Notes: generated by a model from the sequence alone, not told the origin. A stretch of 64,000 nucleotides of DNA from an uncultured Erythrobacter sp. (GCA_947500645.1 CANMSD010000001.1:1116001-1180000), one strand, 5' to 3'; positions 1 to 15,200 are shown, counted from the stretch's first letter. Translations and numbers: made by a program.

Positions 1-260
1 CATCGATTTGTAGCGTGATCTGGAAGGTCTGTCCCTCGGCCAGCTCAGGCTGATAGTCTTGACCATCGGTTGAGAAGGTCGCGCCTTCCGCCGTGATCTC
101 GAAGCTCGCTGGCCCAGGAAACCCGCTAACCCAACCGCCAGTGATCGTGCCCGGACCATCATATGTCGCGAAGATATCCCATGCTTTGAGTTCACCTTCG
201 GCAATTGCTTCAGGCTGAACCTCATAATCGAAGGTCACATTGTAGCCGCCTCCGTAGGCC
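1..260 (-). other. CBM2-like carbohydrate-binding segment of the giant protein (incomplete)
   Basis: After the last dystroglycan-like repeat the frame changes character: a Trp/Tyr/Gly-rich start (SLNSWYNPAYGGGYNV), then VTFDYEV, a central Gly-Trp pair in a TGGWVSGFPG context, and a beta-rich tail ending at the window edge. The pattern of beta strands around a Gly-Trp pair resembles family 2 cellulose/chitin-binding modules. The domain is cut off by the window edge, so this rests on about 85 residues. If right, the protein would bind polysaccharide near its C-terminus. It could instead be another beta-sandwich domain. Confidence 0.45.
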
Positions 261-3200
261 GGATTGTACCAGCTGTTGAGGCTCGCAAAACTGAAGCCTT
301 CCGTATCACCGCCTGTATCTTGCGCCTCGATTGTGAGAGCAAAATCATCTGAAACAGACAGTTCGCCGTCCGAGGTGATCACGCGAATATCAAGTGCCTC
401 ATCAGTATTGGGCGCCACGCCACTAAAGGACAACGTCGCTGGATCGAAGGCGAGCCAGCTCGGCAAGGCAGAACCATCGGCGAGCGTCGCCGAATAGGTC
501 AGAGTATCGCCATCGACATCGGCAAAAGCGCCGGCAGGGATGACGATCGATACGCTCTCGCCGCCGAGCGCAGCAAGATCGGCGATTGGCTGCACCAGAA
601 CAGGCGCGTCATTGACCGGCGCGATGGTCAAGTCGAATGCGTCGGAAACGCTGTACTCGCTGTCCGTCGCGGTCACCGATACTCGCAGCGAGCCGTTGAA
701 GTCTTGCGGCGGAGTGCCGGTAAAGTTGATGCCATCGAACGCCAGCCAACTTGGCAAAGGATCGCCGCTTTCCAGCTGGGCAGAGAAGGTCAGGGCATCG
801 TCATCAACGTCAGCGAAGTTTGCGGTTTCGAGAGCAAAAGACACAGGCGTGTCTTCATCAAAGCTCTGCGCAGACAGCGGCGCGATAAGCACTGGCGCAT
901 CGTTAACCGGAGTTATCGTCAGCGCGAATCTGCCTTCAGCGGCATATTCGCCATCGCCAGCGGTCACTGTGATCTGCAACGTACCGTTGAAATCAGCGGG
1001 CGGTGCTCCTGTAAAGGCTGAGCCATCGAAGTTGAGCCATCCCGGAAGCGGATTTCCACCATCCAACGCCGCGGTGTAAATGAGCGCGTCGCCGTCAACG
1101 TCACCGAATGTGCCACTCGGCAGGACGAACGAGAAGTCTGTATCTTCCACGCTAACCTGATCAGACAGCTGTGCAAGCAGCACCGGACTGTCGTTGACCG
1201 GGTCAATGGTGAAGGTGAACGTGCTGCTCGTAGCCAGTAGGCCGTCATTCGCGAACACTTCCAGTTCGAGCGTGCCGTTGAAATCCTGCGGCGGCGTGCC
1301 CGACAAAGTCATCCCGTCGAACTGCATCCATACTGGCAGTCCCGTACCGTCAGCCAGTCGAGCCGACAAAGTTAGCGTGTCACCATCGACATCGGCAAAG
1401 CTCGCCGGATCAATCACAAAAGCGAAAGCCTCGTCCTCGATACCGCCAACGTTCGCCAGCGGCGTGACGACTACCGGTGCGTCATTGACGGCCAGAATTG
1501 TAAGATCGAACGGATCGGAAACCAATTGCTCGCCATCGCTTGCGGTCATCTGGAGCGAGAGAATGCCGTTGAAATCCTGTGGCGGTGTTCCGCTTAAGCG
1601 CTCGCCATTGAAGCTGAGCCAGGCAGGCAACGCGGTGCCATCCGCCATCGTCAGTGCGAACGTCAGTGCATCACCGTCGACATCGCCAAAGCCGTCCGTC
1701 GGCAATGGCAAGTCGATCGTGCGATCCTCTGCCGTAAGCAGATCTGCAATCGGCGTCAGCACGAACGGCGCGTCGTTCACCGGTGAGATTGTTAGACGGA
1801 ATGTGTCACTAACCCCGAGCAATCCGTCGTCAGCCATGATCTCGATATCAAGTTCGCCGTTGAAGTCCTGTGGCGGTGTGCCGCTAAGTGTGGTGCCGTC
1901 AAATGCGAGCCATACTGGCAAGGCCGCGCCACCACGCAAGCTAGCTGTTAGCGTGAGAGAATCGCCGTCAATATCGGCAAAATTGGCAAGCGGTACGTCG
2001 ATACTGATGGCAGTATCTTCCGCGCTTTCAACATCGGCCAGAGGCGTGAGAACAACTGGTGCATCGTTGACTGGATCGATCACAAGAGAGAAGCCTGCAG
2101 TGGCAGTTTCCAACCCATCGCTTGCCTCAACTACAATATCGAGTTGGCCGCTAAAATCTTGCGGCGGGGTGCCGGTAAAGCGAGTTCCGTCAAAACCAAG
2201 CCAGCTCGGCAATGGATCGCCCGATTCCAGCTCAGCCGAGAGCGTAAGAACATCGCCATCGACATCGGCAAACGCACCGTCGGGCAAAGGCACGTCGATC
2301 GCCGCATCCTCAGCCGAGTGAACGTCGCCAGCAAACCAGTCGAGCAGAACCGGAGCATCATTGACGGGCAAGATGGTGAAGTTGAACGTATCGCTAGCAG
2401 TGAATTCGCCATCGCTCGCAGAGATAGTAAGCGCAAAACTACCGTTGAAGTCGCTCGGCGGCGCACCGTGGATGCGTGCTCCATCGAACTGCAACCAGTC
2501 CGGCAAGGCCGAACCGTCAGCCTGCAACAGCGTTATGGACAGAGGGTCGCTATCGACGTCGATAAATTTCGCAAGATCCAAAGTGACATCAAAGGCGGCA
2601 TCTTCGTCGCTGGTTGTGTCGGCAAAGTCGGACAACAGGATCGGTCCGTCATTCACTGCGGCAAAGGTTAGCGAGAATGTGTCGCTTACCTCGAATTCGC
2701 CATCGCTGGCAGAAACTGTCACTGCCAGGACACCATTGTAATCTTGTGGCGGATTGGCGGTGAAGCTACCGTTTTCGAATTGCAGCCAATCCGGCAGTGC
2801 AGCACCATTTACCAGCCCTGCCGTGACCGAAAGCGCATCGCCATCGACATCGCCGAAAGTGTTCGGATCGATCGAGAAGGTGAGCGGTTCGTCTTCGATG
2901 CCCGTTACATCAGGCAGAGCAGCCAGCAGGACCGGCGCGTCATTGACTGCGTCGATCGTCAGACGAAGCGGAGCGTTGACAGCGAATTCACCATCGCTTG
3001 CTGTCAACATCAAGTCGAGTGCACCGTTGAAGTCTTGCGGCGGTGTTCCGCTGACCTCTCCCGTCGCCGCATCGAATTCGACCCAAGCCGGGACTCCTGA
3101 ACCGTCGGCCAGGCTCAACGAATAGCCAAGCGCGTCGCCATCAACATCGGCAATACGATCAAGCGGCAAGGTGAAGGCGAATGCCTGATCCTCGGCGCTT

Positions 3201-6200
3201 GTCAGCGGATCAAGCGCTGACAGCAGAACCGGCGCATCATTGACGGGCGAGATGACCAGCGCAAACGTATCGGCCACGCTAAGTTCGCCGTCATCGGCAA
3301 TCAGTTGGAGCTCAAGCACACCATTGAAGTCAGCCGGAGGCGTGCCCTCGAGACGGGTGCCGTTGAAGCTGATCCATGATGGAAGATCGCTGCCGTCCGC
3401 GAGTTTCACGGCAAAGGTGAGCGCATCCCCATCGACATCGGCAATCCCATCCCTGGGTAGAGTAATGCTGAAGGCTTCGTCTTCCGCGCTGGCAAGATCA
3501 CCAAGCGGCACCAATACCGCCGGCGCATCGTTCACAGCTGCGATTGTGAGAGTGAAGCCAGCGCTTGCTTCCAACTCGCCATCACTTGCGGTGACGAGCA
3601 GATCGAATTCCCCGTTGAAATCCTGCGGCGGCGTACCGGTGAAGCGCGAACCATCAAAGTCCAGCCAAGTGGGCAACGCGGTACCATCGGAAAGCGTCGC
3701 CGACAGCGTCAGCGCGTCTCCATCGATATCGACGAACGCATCCTGCGGAAGTTCGACCGCAATGGCGGTGTCTTCGTCGTAAATCACATCACCCAAGTCG
3801 ACGTTCACAATCGGCGCATCATTCACCGGAGTGATGTTGAGCGTGAAGGCTTCGCTGACCGACAGGGCACCATCACTTGCGGAGACCAGCAGATCAAGCG
3901 CACCGTTGAAGTCTTGCGGCGGAGTGCCTTCCAGCACACCATTCTCGAAGCGCACCCAATCAGGCGTCGCCGTGCCATCAGACATGGTCAGCGTCAGATC
4001 AAGTGTATCGCCGTCCACGTCGGTAAACGCGTCACTGCGCAGAGCCATGCTGAAGGCATTGTCCTCCGCACTAGCGAGGTCGTCGATACCGCTACTCACC
4101 TCCGGTGCGTCATTGACGGCTTCAATCGAGACCAGCAATTCGCGCACGGTCTCAACCTGTCCGTCGAAGGCAGCGACTTCCAGAGCAACCGCGCCGTTGA
4201 AGTCTTGCGGTGGCTGCCCGCTAAGCGTGCGGTTGGCGGCGTCATATGTGAGCCATGTCGGCAGAGCCGAGCCATCTTTTCCGCGCACTTCCACAGTCAG
4301 AATGTCGCCATCGGGATCAGTTGCGAATCCAGCAGGCAATGCCGCGTTGAATGCCTCATCTTCGAGGCCACGCATGATCGGCACCAAATCAATGACGGGC
4401 GGATCGTTCTCTGGCTCAACCCACACATGCACGCGCGCAGTGTCCGTAAGACCGGAGCTATCGCTCATTTCATAGTCGAACCAAGCCGCGCCGTTGAAGT
4501 TCTCATCAGGAGTGATCGTGATCTGACCATTGCCAAGTTCTTCAATGGTCAGGCCATTGGTTTCGCCATAGCCAGAGATGAACAAGGCCTGCGGATCGGC
4601 ATCGCTGTCATTGGCGAGAAGCGCATCGGCAAAGATGACAAGCGGCAGATCTTCGATCGTCTCGAAGGTGTCGTCCCGTGCAACAGGCGCATCTTCAACC
4701 GGCAGGACATTGATCGTGACCGTGGTCCAAACCGGGAAGCCCTGTTCGTTCTGAATCGCGTAGCGCAGTGTTACTTCGCCAAAGAAGTTCGGCTCCGACG
4801 TGTAGCGATATTGTCCATTATCGAGGAGCTGCGCGCCTTCAAGCGTGACGAACTCAAGCGTGCTCCCGTCCGGTGCCGTATCGTTCGCCATCAGAACGGC
4901 AGGATCGATGTCAATATAGCCATCCTCAAGCATTTCGAGGCCGCTATCCGACGACGCTACCGGCAGCGGGAAGTCGGGATAGATCGTCAAATTGACATAG
5001 CCGATGCTTGACTGGCCATGCTCATCAGTCACGCGATAGTGGAAACCAGCATCGCCGAAATAGCCACCATCGGGGTTGAAGACAGCCGTCTGTCCGTCCT
5101 GAACGACAAATCCCTGATCGCCATCGAACACTTCGACAATCTCAAAGCTGTCGCCTTCCACATCGCGATCGTTGGCAAGAAGTGCCGCGAAGTCGATAAC
5201 GACTGGCTGATCGACATCACCGACAAATCCGAAGTCATCATTGGCAATCGGCGCATCATTGACCGCCGCGATGTCGAACGTGACGGTCTCGACCGAAGTC
5301 TTGCGGCCGTCGGTAACCGAGTAGCGGAAGGTGATCGGCCCGTTAACGTTCTCGTCTGGTACGAACTGGAATCGTCCGCCTGGAAGCTCTTGAATTCGAC
5401 CACCCTCGACGGAGCGCTGCAACGACTGGAAGCGGAGGTCATCGCCATCCGGATCGCTGTCGTTCGCCATCAGATCATCAATACTGAAGGTGAAAGGCAC
5501 ATCCTCTTCGGCGGCGAACACATCTGCGCCAAGTGTAGGCGCCCGGTTTGTCGAGGCGACATTGACCGTCACCTCGCCGGTTGAAACGCCATGGCGGTCA
5601 TCGGTAACGGTGTATTCGAAGCTCCCCTTGCCCGAGAAGTTCGCATCCGGCGTAAAGACAATGTTCGTGCCGTCAAACTCGACCGTGCCGCGCGAAGCGT
5701 TACTCACGTCGAGGAAGCGGATTGGGTCGCCGTCAACATCGAAATCATTGGCCAGCAAGCTCGCTGGATCGATCAGCAGAGGCGTGTCCTCAATCGCCGC
5801 AACAGTGTCGGCCACCGCAACAGGCGGATCCTCCACCGGATTCACGGTCACATTCACGCGTCCATCGCGCGTACCTTCAAGGTCGTCGGTGATGGTGTAG
5901 CTAAAGCCATCTTGGCCGCTAAAAGCAGCGTCCGGCGTGTAGATCGCGAATGCACCTACATTGCCGTCAAAATCATGGGCGATGGTGGCCGTGTCGACTG
6001 CACCGGCAACATCGCGCGAAACGGTGATGTTGAGCGTAGCGAGGATATCGAGCGGCACTTCGCCCGAAATCACACCGGTTTCGGTATCGATTGCAAGCCA
6101 TGTCGGAAGTTCTGAGCCATCTGCGAGTGTTGCGGAGAACACGGCACCACTGACGGCTTCAAGACCTGCCGGCGGATCAATCGAAACCGTTGCAAGTTCA

Positions 6201-9200
6201 AGGACGATAACGCCTGATGCCGCCGCGCCAAGCGCGGTCACCCGGATATCATCGCCATCGCGGTCGAAATCGTTCGCAAGGAGCGAAGCGACTTCGAAAC
6301 GGATCGAATCCCCTTCATCGAGCGCAAGGGCATCACTGCCCGCATCAGGCCGCTCTCGCGTCGGGCGGACGTTGAAGAAGATGAGCGCTGGCTCGTCCGA
6401 AACCGCGCCTTTCTCATCGCTCGCGTCGTAAGAAAAGACAACGGTGCCGTTGAAGTCCGTCGGCGTGACAAGATCGATACGTTCGTCCTGTACACGCAAG
6501 CCGAGACCATTAATCCCACTCACATCGACAGTGTCGTCAACGACAACTTCGGTGATGACCGACATGGTCGGCAGGTCGGTCCCGTTGCCAGTGACATCGA
6601 TCCGCACCGGTAGTGCACCGACGAACTCTGGCGGTGGTGTGCCGGCAAAGGAGAGGGTGTCAGCGTCAAAACTGAGCCAATCATTGAGTGGAGCGCCGCT
6701 CTCGCGAGATGCTGCGAGCCCTACCGCTTCGCCCAGATCGAGCGCAAACAGACCTTGGGAAGCGAAGAACGGATCGCCTGCAAGAATGGCATTGATTGCA
6801 GGATCAATGCCAGTGGCAGGATCGATAACGAACTCCAGTGTGAAGCCTCTATCGCTCGATGCCAAAGTGCCATTGGGCAACGTACGTTTCGGCGGAGTGA
6901 AGACCACCTGCAGACGGACAGGCTCTGCATCCACATCGGGTTCGAAACCAGTCAGAGCGAGCGAACGCGTTTCGACATCAAATTCGAGCCAGTCTGGCAG
7001 CGGGCGGCCACCATTCAACTGCGCGGCGATGCTTGCCCCTACAAGATCGAAAAGTGCGACATCGCTATCGTAGGCGACTGGACCACTCACCAGCGCAGCC
7101 GGATCGATAGAAAGCGCGTCGCCAAATGTGAATTCTTCTCCGGTATCCGAATCGGTCCGCACAAAGCTGAGCGCGACGTCGAACGGCGCCGTCACATCTT
7201 GTGGAGCGGTGCCGCTGAAGCTGAGTGACGTCGCATCGAAGACAAGCCAAGCTGGCAGATCGGATCCATCGGTGAGCGTCGCTGTGACAACCGTATCGCC
7301 ATCGACATGCAGCGCGTCGAATTCCAGATTTGTTGAGTGGTCTTCACGGACGCGGAAGCCGGACAGCACATTGCTGCGGACGTCAACGCCCCCATCAAGG
7401 TCAGCCTGTTCAAGAGCGAAACGCTTGTTGAAGATACGTCCGTTCGCCGGATCTTCGACCCAGACATCGACACTGACGGAGCCATCCGCATCGGCAGGAA
7501 GGGTGCCAGAGAATGTCATGGTTGCCGCGTCGAACACTAGCGTATCGGCCAGAACAGAGCCGTCAGCCATCCGTGCACTGACTTCAAAGTCGGCGGAGAG
7601 CCATTTGTGTTCGACCACTCCGAGCACACGGGCGCGCTCGAAGAACAGTACGTCGCCATCTGGCTCGATATCGTTGCCGAATGCTTCCGCCGGAATAACA
7701 AATTGCGGTCCGTCTTCGAGACCTGACACGAGATCGTTCCGCAGGATCGCGGATTCGTTGCGCGGAAGGATGGTCAGGCCCACCCAAGCGGTGTCAAAGC
7801 CGCCGCGACCATCGCTGATGGTGTATTCGAACCCAGCCGAACCGTTGAAGTCGGCCTTCGGAGCGAACTCTATCAGCCCATCGTCATTGACGCGAACTTT
7901 GCCATTAGTGGCGAAGCGAGAAAGGCTTTCCAGCGTCAGAGCATCGCCATTCTCATCGCTGTCATTGGCCAGCAATTGCGCCGGATCGATCACCAGGATC
8001 TGATCTTCCAACGTCCGGAAACCGTAGTCGTTGCGAGCCACAGGCGCGTCATTGTCCGGCTTCACGAATAGCTTGTATCTTAGTGTTGAAGCCGCGCCGC
8101 GTTCATCGATGACCTGATATTCGATGTATGCCGAGCCCAAGGCATCCGCCGTGAACAGGAAATCACCTGTCGCATCGTCGATAGTGATTGTGCCATTTGT
8201 CGCGGGATTGTCGTCCGCGCCTGGGAACAGGCCGACAAAGCTGATCGCGTCGCCTTCGACGTCGTAGCTGTTGGCGAGCAAATCGGCTTCGGTGATACGC
8301 TGGACCGAACTGAGACGGACCTTGTGCACGGCGTCGTCTGCGCGCGGTCCATCGTTTACCGGCGATACGTACACTTCAACCGTTGCCACCGACGTGGCGC
8401 CATCGCCATCGGCGAGTATGTATTGGAATCCGGCAGTGCCGAAGTAGTCACCGCGCAGCTTGAACTCGAGATAGTCGCCCTTGATCGAGCCGCTCATGTT
8501 CGAGGCAGAAAAACGATAGTCAACGTGCTTGAAGCGATCGATATCGCCACCTTGGAAATTCTCGAGCGGCCGGATTCCGACAATGCGTAGATTCTCGACA
8601 TCTGCCGGTCCGTCGATATCGAAATCGTTGGCCAGAAGGGTGTCGATGCGGACCCGGAAGATCTGGTCTTCGGTTGCATATTGCAGGTCGTCGTCGACTG
8701 CGGTCGGCGCATCATTGACCGGTGCGAGGTTGACTTCGACACGTGCGTCGCTCTCGCGCCCGAACTCGTCACGAACGACATAGTAGAAGAAGGCGTCGCC
8801 ATTGTGGTTGGGCGCGCCGAGGAATTCGATCATCCCATCGTCATTGACGGTCGCAGTGCCGTCGATGCTGCGATCGATTCCGAGGAAGGAAAGCGTCGAT
8901 ACGTCATCAGCATCGTTCGCGATCAGCTGTGCCGGATCAATGAGGATCGGCTCATCTTCTCTCGCGAACCGAACGATATCGTCCGCTGCGTTGAAGCGTC
9001 CCACACGCTGGAGCGTGTCGATCGTATCGCGATCCCAAATCGTGCCATTGCCGAAGACAATTTCTTCGATGCCCGTTTCACGTCCGAGGAAATGATCAGT
9101 CACGCGGATAGTGTCGATCAGGAAGCCATCATCACGCTCAAACTCGAGGAAGAGGTCGTCACCATCGCGAAGAATGGAAACATCCTTCGGAGCGACGGTC

Positions 9201-12200
9201 GAATTCAACACAATACGGTCAGTATCGGCTATATCGCCAAGCTCGTTGATTGTATCTTCATCGCCTTCAATCCCGAACACGTAACTGTCCGAACCGAACC
9301 CGCCGGCAATGACGTCCTTGCCGAAGCCACCTTCGAAAGTCTCGTCTGCCGCGCTGCCAGTGAACCTATCATCGTAGACCGAACCAACCAGCATCTCGAT
9401 GTTGAGCAAAGTGTCGCCAAGCGCTTCGCCGGCAAGTCCGATACCCTGATCCAGGTCGATTTCGACCGCCTCATCAGCAACGCTGTAGTCGGCAATGTCG
9501 AAGCCTTCGCGGCCATCGATCACATCTGCGCCGCGACCACCGCGAATGCGGTTATCGGCAGCATCGCCGCGGATCGTATCATCGTGATAGGACCCTTGAA
9601 TGATCTCGATATCGCTGAATGTGTCGCCCAGTGCGTCTCCGCCACCTGCGCTGCCGTCGGCCATGTCGATCGTCACACCTTCGACCGAAAGCGTGTAGTC
9701 GGCAATGTCGATGCCTTCGCCGCCCTGCAGCACGTCAGCACCACGGCCACCGATCAGGACATCGTCACCTGCGCCACCGATCAACGTATCGTCGCCGCGC
9801 TTGCCGGAAAGCAGGTTATCACCCGCATCGCCTTCTAGCGTGTCAGCCAAATCGGAACCGATCAGGTTCTCAATGCTGACCAGCACATCGCCCTCTGCCT
9901 CGCCGCCGAGTGCCGTGCCCGCCAGCAGGGAGATCGCTACACCTGCAGTGGAGAATTCGTAGACGGCGGTATCATCGCCTTCGCCGCCGTCGATTGCGTC
10001 GGCGCCTTCACCGCCGGAGATGGTGTCGTCGCCCTCGCCCCCGATCAGGGTGTCTGCGCCGCCGCGTCCTTCAAGGATGTCGCGACCTTCGCGACCTTCG
10101 AGGCGGTTGTCTGCAGCATCACCGCCGAGCTGGTCGTTCCAGACTGTCCCGATCAGGGCTTCGATGCCGATGTAGACGTCACCTTGCGCAAAGCCGCCCT
10201 GGCCAACGCGCGATTCCAGATCGGCTCGGATACCGATGTCGGAACCTTCGAAGGTGACAGTATCGTAGCCCGCACCGCCATCGAGCCGGTCGGCACCATC
10301 GCCGCCGTCAATAATGTCGTCGCCTTCGCCAGCTTCGACCCAGTCATCTCCCAGATAGGAGAGGATCGTATCGTCGCCGTGCTTGCCGAGTATCCTGTCG
10401 TTCTGTGACAGACCCTTGATCAAGTCGGCTCCCGGGGTGCCTTCGATGTAGTCCGCGTCTGGAGTGCCATTTAGCACACCAGCATAGAAATCGGCGACAT
10501 TGGCAAAAGCAAAGCCAGTGTCTTCGGCACCATCGGTGTCGGCGATACGATATTCGATTGCGATCTGACCACTGAAGCCCTCGTCGAAGCGGACCACAAC
10601 GAACTGCTCGCCTGCCCAGTCGACAATCTCGACTTCGCCGATCTCGACACGATCGCCCAGTTGCAACGGATCGTAGGCAAGGACGGCGTCCACGCCGACA
10701 AAGCTCGGCCGAGGCCGGGACGGGTTGTCGAGATCAACGTTAGGCACACCATCGCCGTCCGTATCGATCTGCTCGATATCGAAGTCATTTGCGAGCAGAT
10801 CGCTGACCCGGATGACCAATGGTGCATCTTGCGGCGTGACGAAACCGAAATCGTCGGACACTGTGGGGTCGTCGTTCGAGGGGACGATGACGATATCCAC
10901 CTTGCCCTGAGCTTCTCCATCGGCCCCGTCGGTTATCCGATAACGGAAACCACCTGAGGTGGTCGCATCATTGTTGGGTGTGAACAGCAGATTGCCGTCC
11001 GCATCATATTCAAGTGTGCCGTTGAGCGGACCATCAAAGTTACCAAGGTACCACCCGAGGAACGTCAGCGGATCGCGATCGATATCGGTGTCGTTCGCGA
11101 GTAGCGAGTCGATCTCTATGACGGTTGGCACGTCTTCGTAGATGTAAATTGTGTCAGGTTCGACAACCGGCGGCGCATCACCAACGTTCTCGAACCACAA
11201 GGTAACGCGGCCGCCGTCAACCAGACCCTCTGGATCGGTGACGCTATAGCCGAATGTCGCTTCGCCCCAGAAATCCGGATCTGGCGTGAAGATGATATTG
11301 CCGTTTTCGACGACGAGGTCGCCGTTCACCGCATCGGTCGCTTCTTCAAACGTGACCGCGAAGCCTTCGATGTCGTAATCGTTCTTAAGCAGCTCGACGA
11401 TCGGGATGACCATCACTGTGTCTTCGGTACCGCGCAAGATCGGCAGCTGATCGCTGGCGTAGCTGTCGTCGCGCGCCACGGGCCGGTCATTGACCGGCTG
11501 ATAGACGACGGTCGCGCGTGCCCAGGAGACACCGCCCTGCCCGTCCGAGACCTGATAGTTGAACCACGCCTCGCCGTTGAAGTTTGCGGATGGCTCGAAC
11601 AGCACCGTGCCATTGTCGAGCAAGCGGGCACGGCCACCGAAATCCTGGCCAACGGCGGTAACCGTCATCGGATCGCCATCGCGTTCGATGTCATTGGCAA
11701 GCAGTTGGTCGGCAGAGATGACAATCGGGTTGTCTTCCAGGATCGGGCTACCGTCCTGGTTTGTCTCAAAGCGATCATCGGTCAGGTCGGGCGCGTCGTT
11801 GACCGGCGTTATGGTAAAGCTGACCCGTCCGCTTGACGTGCCACCCGCACCGTCGCTGACCGTATAATCAAAGTAAGCAGCGCCCCAGTAGTAGTCGGTC
11901 GGGGTTACGGTAATCAGGCCGTCATCGCCGATCTCGACTTGGACGTTGGCGTTGGACGTCACCGACTGGATAGTGAGCGTATCGCCATCGATATCGTTAT
12001 CATTCGAAGTAAGAATGCGTGGATCAATCGAGAAGGCCGTTCCCTCGGCCACCGCTGGCACACCATCATTGCGTGCGACTGGCGCGTCATTGACGGGCGT
12101 GACGTCGATAAAGACCTTGGCTTCGGCGCGACCACCCTCCGGCGTGTTGGCCACGTAGCTGAACTCGGCGCGGCCATTAAAGTTCGCATCCGGAGTGAAG

Positions 12201-15200
12201 CTGATATTGCCATCGCTCGACAGCGCGACGCTGCCATTGACGGCATCAAATACATCACCGACGACCATGCGGTCGCCATCGAGGTCGTTGGACAACAAGC
12301 GCTCTACACGGATGACAACGCTACCGTCTTCAGCGACAGTAAAGCCATCATCGTCGAAGGCGGTTGCGACCGGACGCACACGCACTTCGATGGTGCTTTC
12401 ATCAAACCCATTGCGCCCATCAGCGAGCGTGTAGGACAGCGTGACCGGGCCGTAATAGCCGCCAATGGCCGTGAAACGTACATCGCCGTTCGTGTCGATC
12501 ATCGCGACACCATTCTCGCCGCCATCGACTGCCACGATACGCAGCGTATCTCCGTCTGCATCGAAGTCGTTAGCGAGCAGTGTAGCAGCGCTGATAGTCA
12601 GCTCACTACCGGTGATGACAGAGAAGGTCCCGTCAGCCGACGCGTTCGGTGCGCGGTTGGCCAGTCGGTCGCGGATCGTATCAGCTGTCCAGCTAATGCC
12701 GTCTGCGAAGGTGTACAGCTCGATCCCTGTGCCACCGTCCGATAGAGCGCGCGTGACAGTCAGGCTATCATCCGCGTTTCCTGCAACGCGGAAGACGACC
12801 GTATCGCTACCGCGTGCGAGACGCTCGACGGAAACATCTGTCGAGTTGATATCAAGGAAAGTGACACTGTCGCCGCCACTATTCGAACGATCGTCAATCC
12901 GATCGTGCCCTGCCCCGGTTTCGAATGCGTAGGCGTCCGAGCCGCCAAGACCGATAAGCAAATCATTGCCTGCACGTGCTGCAAAACTGTCGGCTCCATC
13001 GAAGCCGAACACATTTTCATCGCCCGAGCCATCGCCCGCATCGAGAGTGGCTGCGCGCATCGCATCGCGGTTCCAAGTCGTGCCATCGGCAAACTGCACC
13101 GCTACGGTACGACTACCGCTATTTGCTGACGAGAGAGCACCAACCAGCGACACACGGTCACCAGGAGTGGTGAAGGTCAAGACCAGATCGAGGTTGTCAG
13201 GCCCGCCGCGAGCGACGGAGATCACGTCGCTGATGTTGTAGTCCGCCAGAACCAGTACATCGCTGCCGCCGGCCAAGGACTCGAACCGGTCATCGCCGTC
13301 GCCTGCCGCATAATTGTAACTGTCCGCACCGAGCCCGCCGTCTCCGAGATCGTTGCCAAGACCGCCATCAATGGTGTCATCGCCATCTGTCCCGACAAGC
13401 ACATCGTTGCCGTCCGTGGCTTCGCTAGCGACCAGCGCAGCCTGAATGTCGGCGAGCACCAACTCGGTGCCGTCAGACAAGGCGATCGTCTCAATACCGG
13501 CATTGGCCAGCAAACCACCAACAATAGCGATCTGATCAGTGGTACCGTTGAAGCGAATAACGAGATCGTCTTCGCCGCGGCGCGTAAAGCGCAGGTCGGT
13601 TAGCGTGTAGCCGACGATCTCAAGCCGGTCGCCAGTTGAAGACGCGCCTTCGATAATCGTATCGCTGCCATCACCCAAGGTGAAACGGTAAGTGTCATTG
13701 CCACCCTTGCCAGCCAAGGTGTCATTACCCAGACCACCTTCGATGGTGTTATCCTGAGCATCACCGGTGATCACATCGCCAGAGAACGTGCCTGCGCGAG
13801 CGACAAGGTCCTGCGTCCCCCATACCGTGCCATCTTCAAAGCGTACTTCTTCGACCGCCCCGGAGCCCAAGGCGTTTTCAATCGCAATCCGGGCTTCGGT
13901 ACCTTTGATGCGCAGCACGAACACGCTGCCATCGCTGCTTTGCTCAACCGCAACATCGTCCGGCGTGATATCGGCAGCGAATTCAAGCGCGTCAGCGCCT
14001 GATGCGTCGGCGATTCGGTCGTGCCCGCCGTCGCGGGAGAAGCGATAGAGGTCATTATCCGCGCCACCTTCAAGGCGATCATTGCCTGCTCCACCATCAA
14101 GGACATCAGTCCCCGCAAGGCCCTGAATGAGCTCATCGCTTGAGCCACCTGTGAGCGTGTTGGCCGAAGCGTCGCCCACAAGCCTTCCGGTCTGTTCATC
14201 GGCGACGGCAGCAAGCGCAATCAGTGTCGCTTCATTCCAGGCCGTGCCGTCAGCAAATTCGACAATACCGACACCCATTCCAGCCTGTGCCGGAGTGCCC
14301 AGGTCAATACGGTCGTCAGTGCCGGTGATCCGCAGTACAAGGTTGTTTTCGCCCGGCACTGCTTCGATCATGGAGGCATCGATCCCAGCGCCAAAGACAA
14401 GGCGATTTGCGCCGCTTGTGTCGCTAATCTGGTCCTGACCGTCGCCAAGATCGAAACGATAAGTGTCGTCTCCAACGCCGCCAGCGAGATAGTCATTACC
14501 CGTTCCGCCAATAAGCGTGTCATCCGCATCGCTGCCAGAAAGGGTGTCGTTCCCACCAGCACCATCGATGCTGCCGCTTACCGGTGCATTAGCTGAGGGG
14601 AGAGAAAGAACTTGATCTTCGTCAGTCGGCGTCAAAGACAAGGATAGAATGTCGTTCCAGACAAGCGTCCCACCGTCTGCGAAAACTATCGCCTCAATTC
14701 GGCCATCCGAATCAATCAGAGCATCTTCGAGCAGGATACGTCCGGCGCTGCCGTTGGCATCGCCAATACGTAGCTCAAGATGCCGACCATCCACCTGAAC
14801 GATACTGACGTCGTCTTCTGCAATGCCCGCGCCAAGCTCCAGCCTGTCCGAACCACCGAGATCGACGATCCGATCACGGCCATCACCCAGTTCGAAGCGA
14901 TACACATCGTCACCGCTTCCTCCACGCAGTGTGTCATCGCCGCGGCCACCAACAAAGAGGTCGCGGTCGCCTGGTGCGCTATCGCTGTCGTGGCCGATGA
15001 GTTCGTCGTCGCCCGCACCGCCATCAAGAAGATCAGAGCCTTCTCCGCCGACCAGCAGATCATTGCCTTCCTGCCCGGCAAGTCGGTCTTGGCCAAAACC
15101 GCCTCGGATCGTGTCATTGCCGCCGCCGCCAGCGAGGCGATCATTCCCGGCATACCCGTCAATGCTGTCGTCACCGCCATTGCCAAACACGACATCGGCG

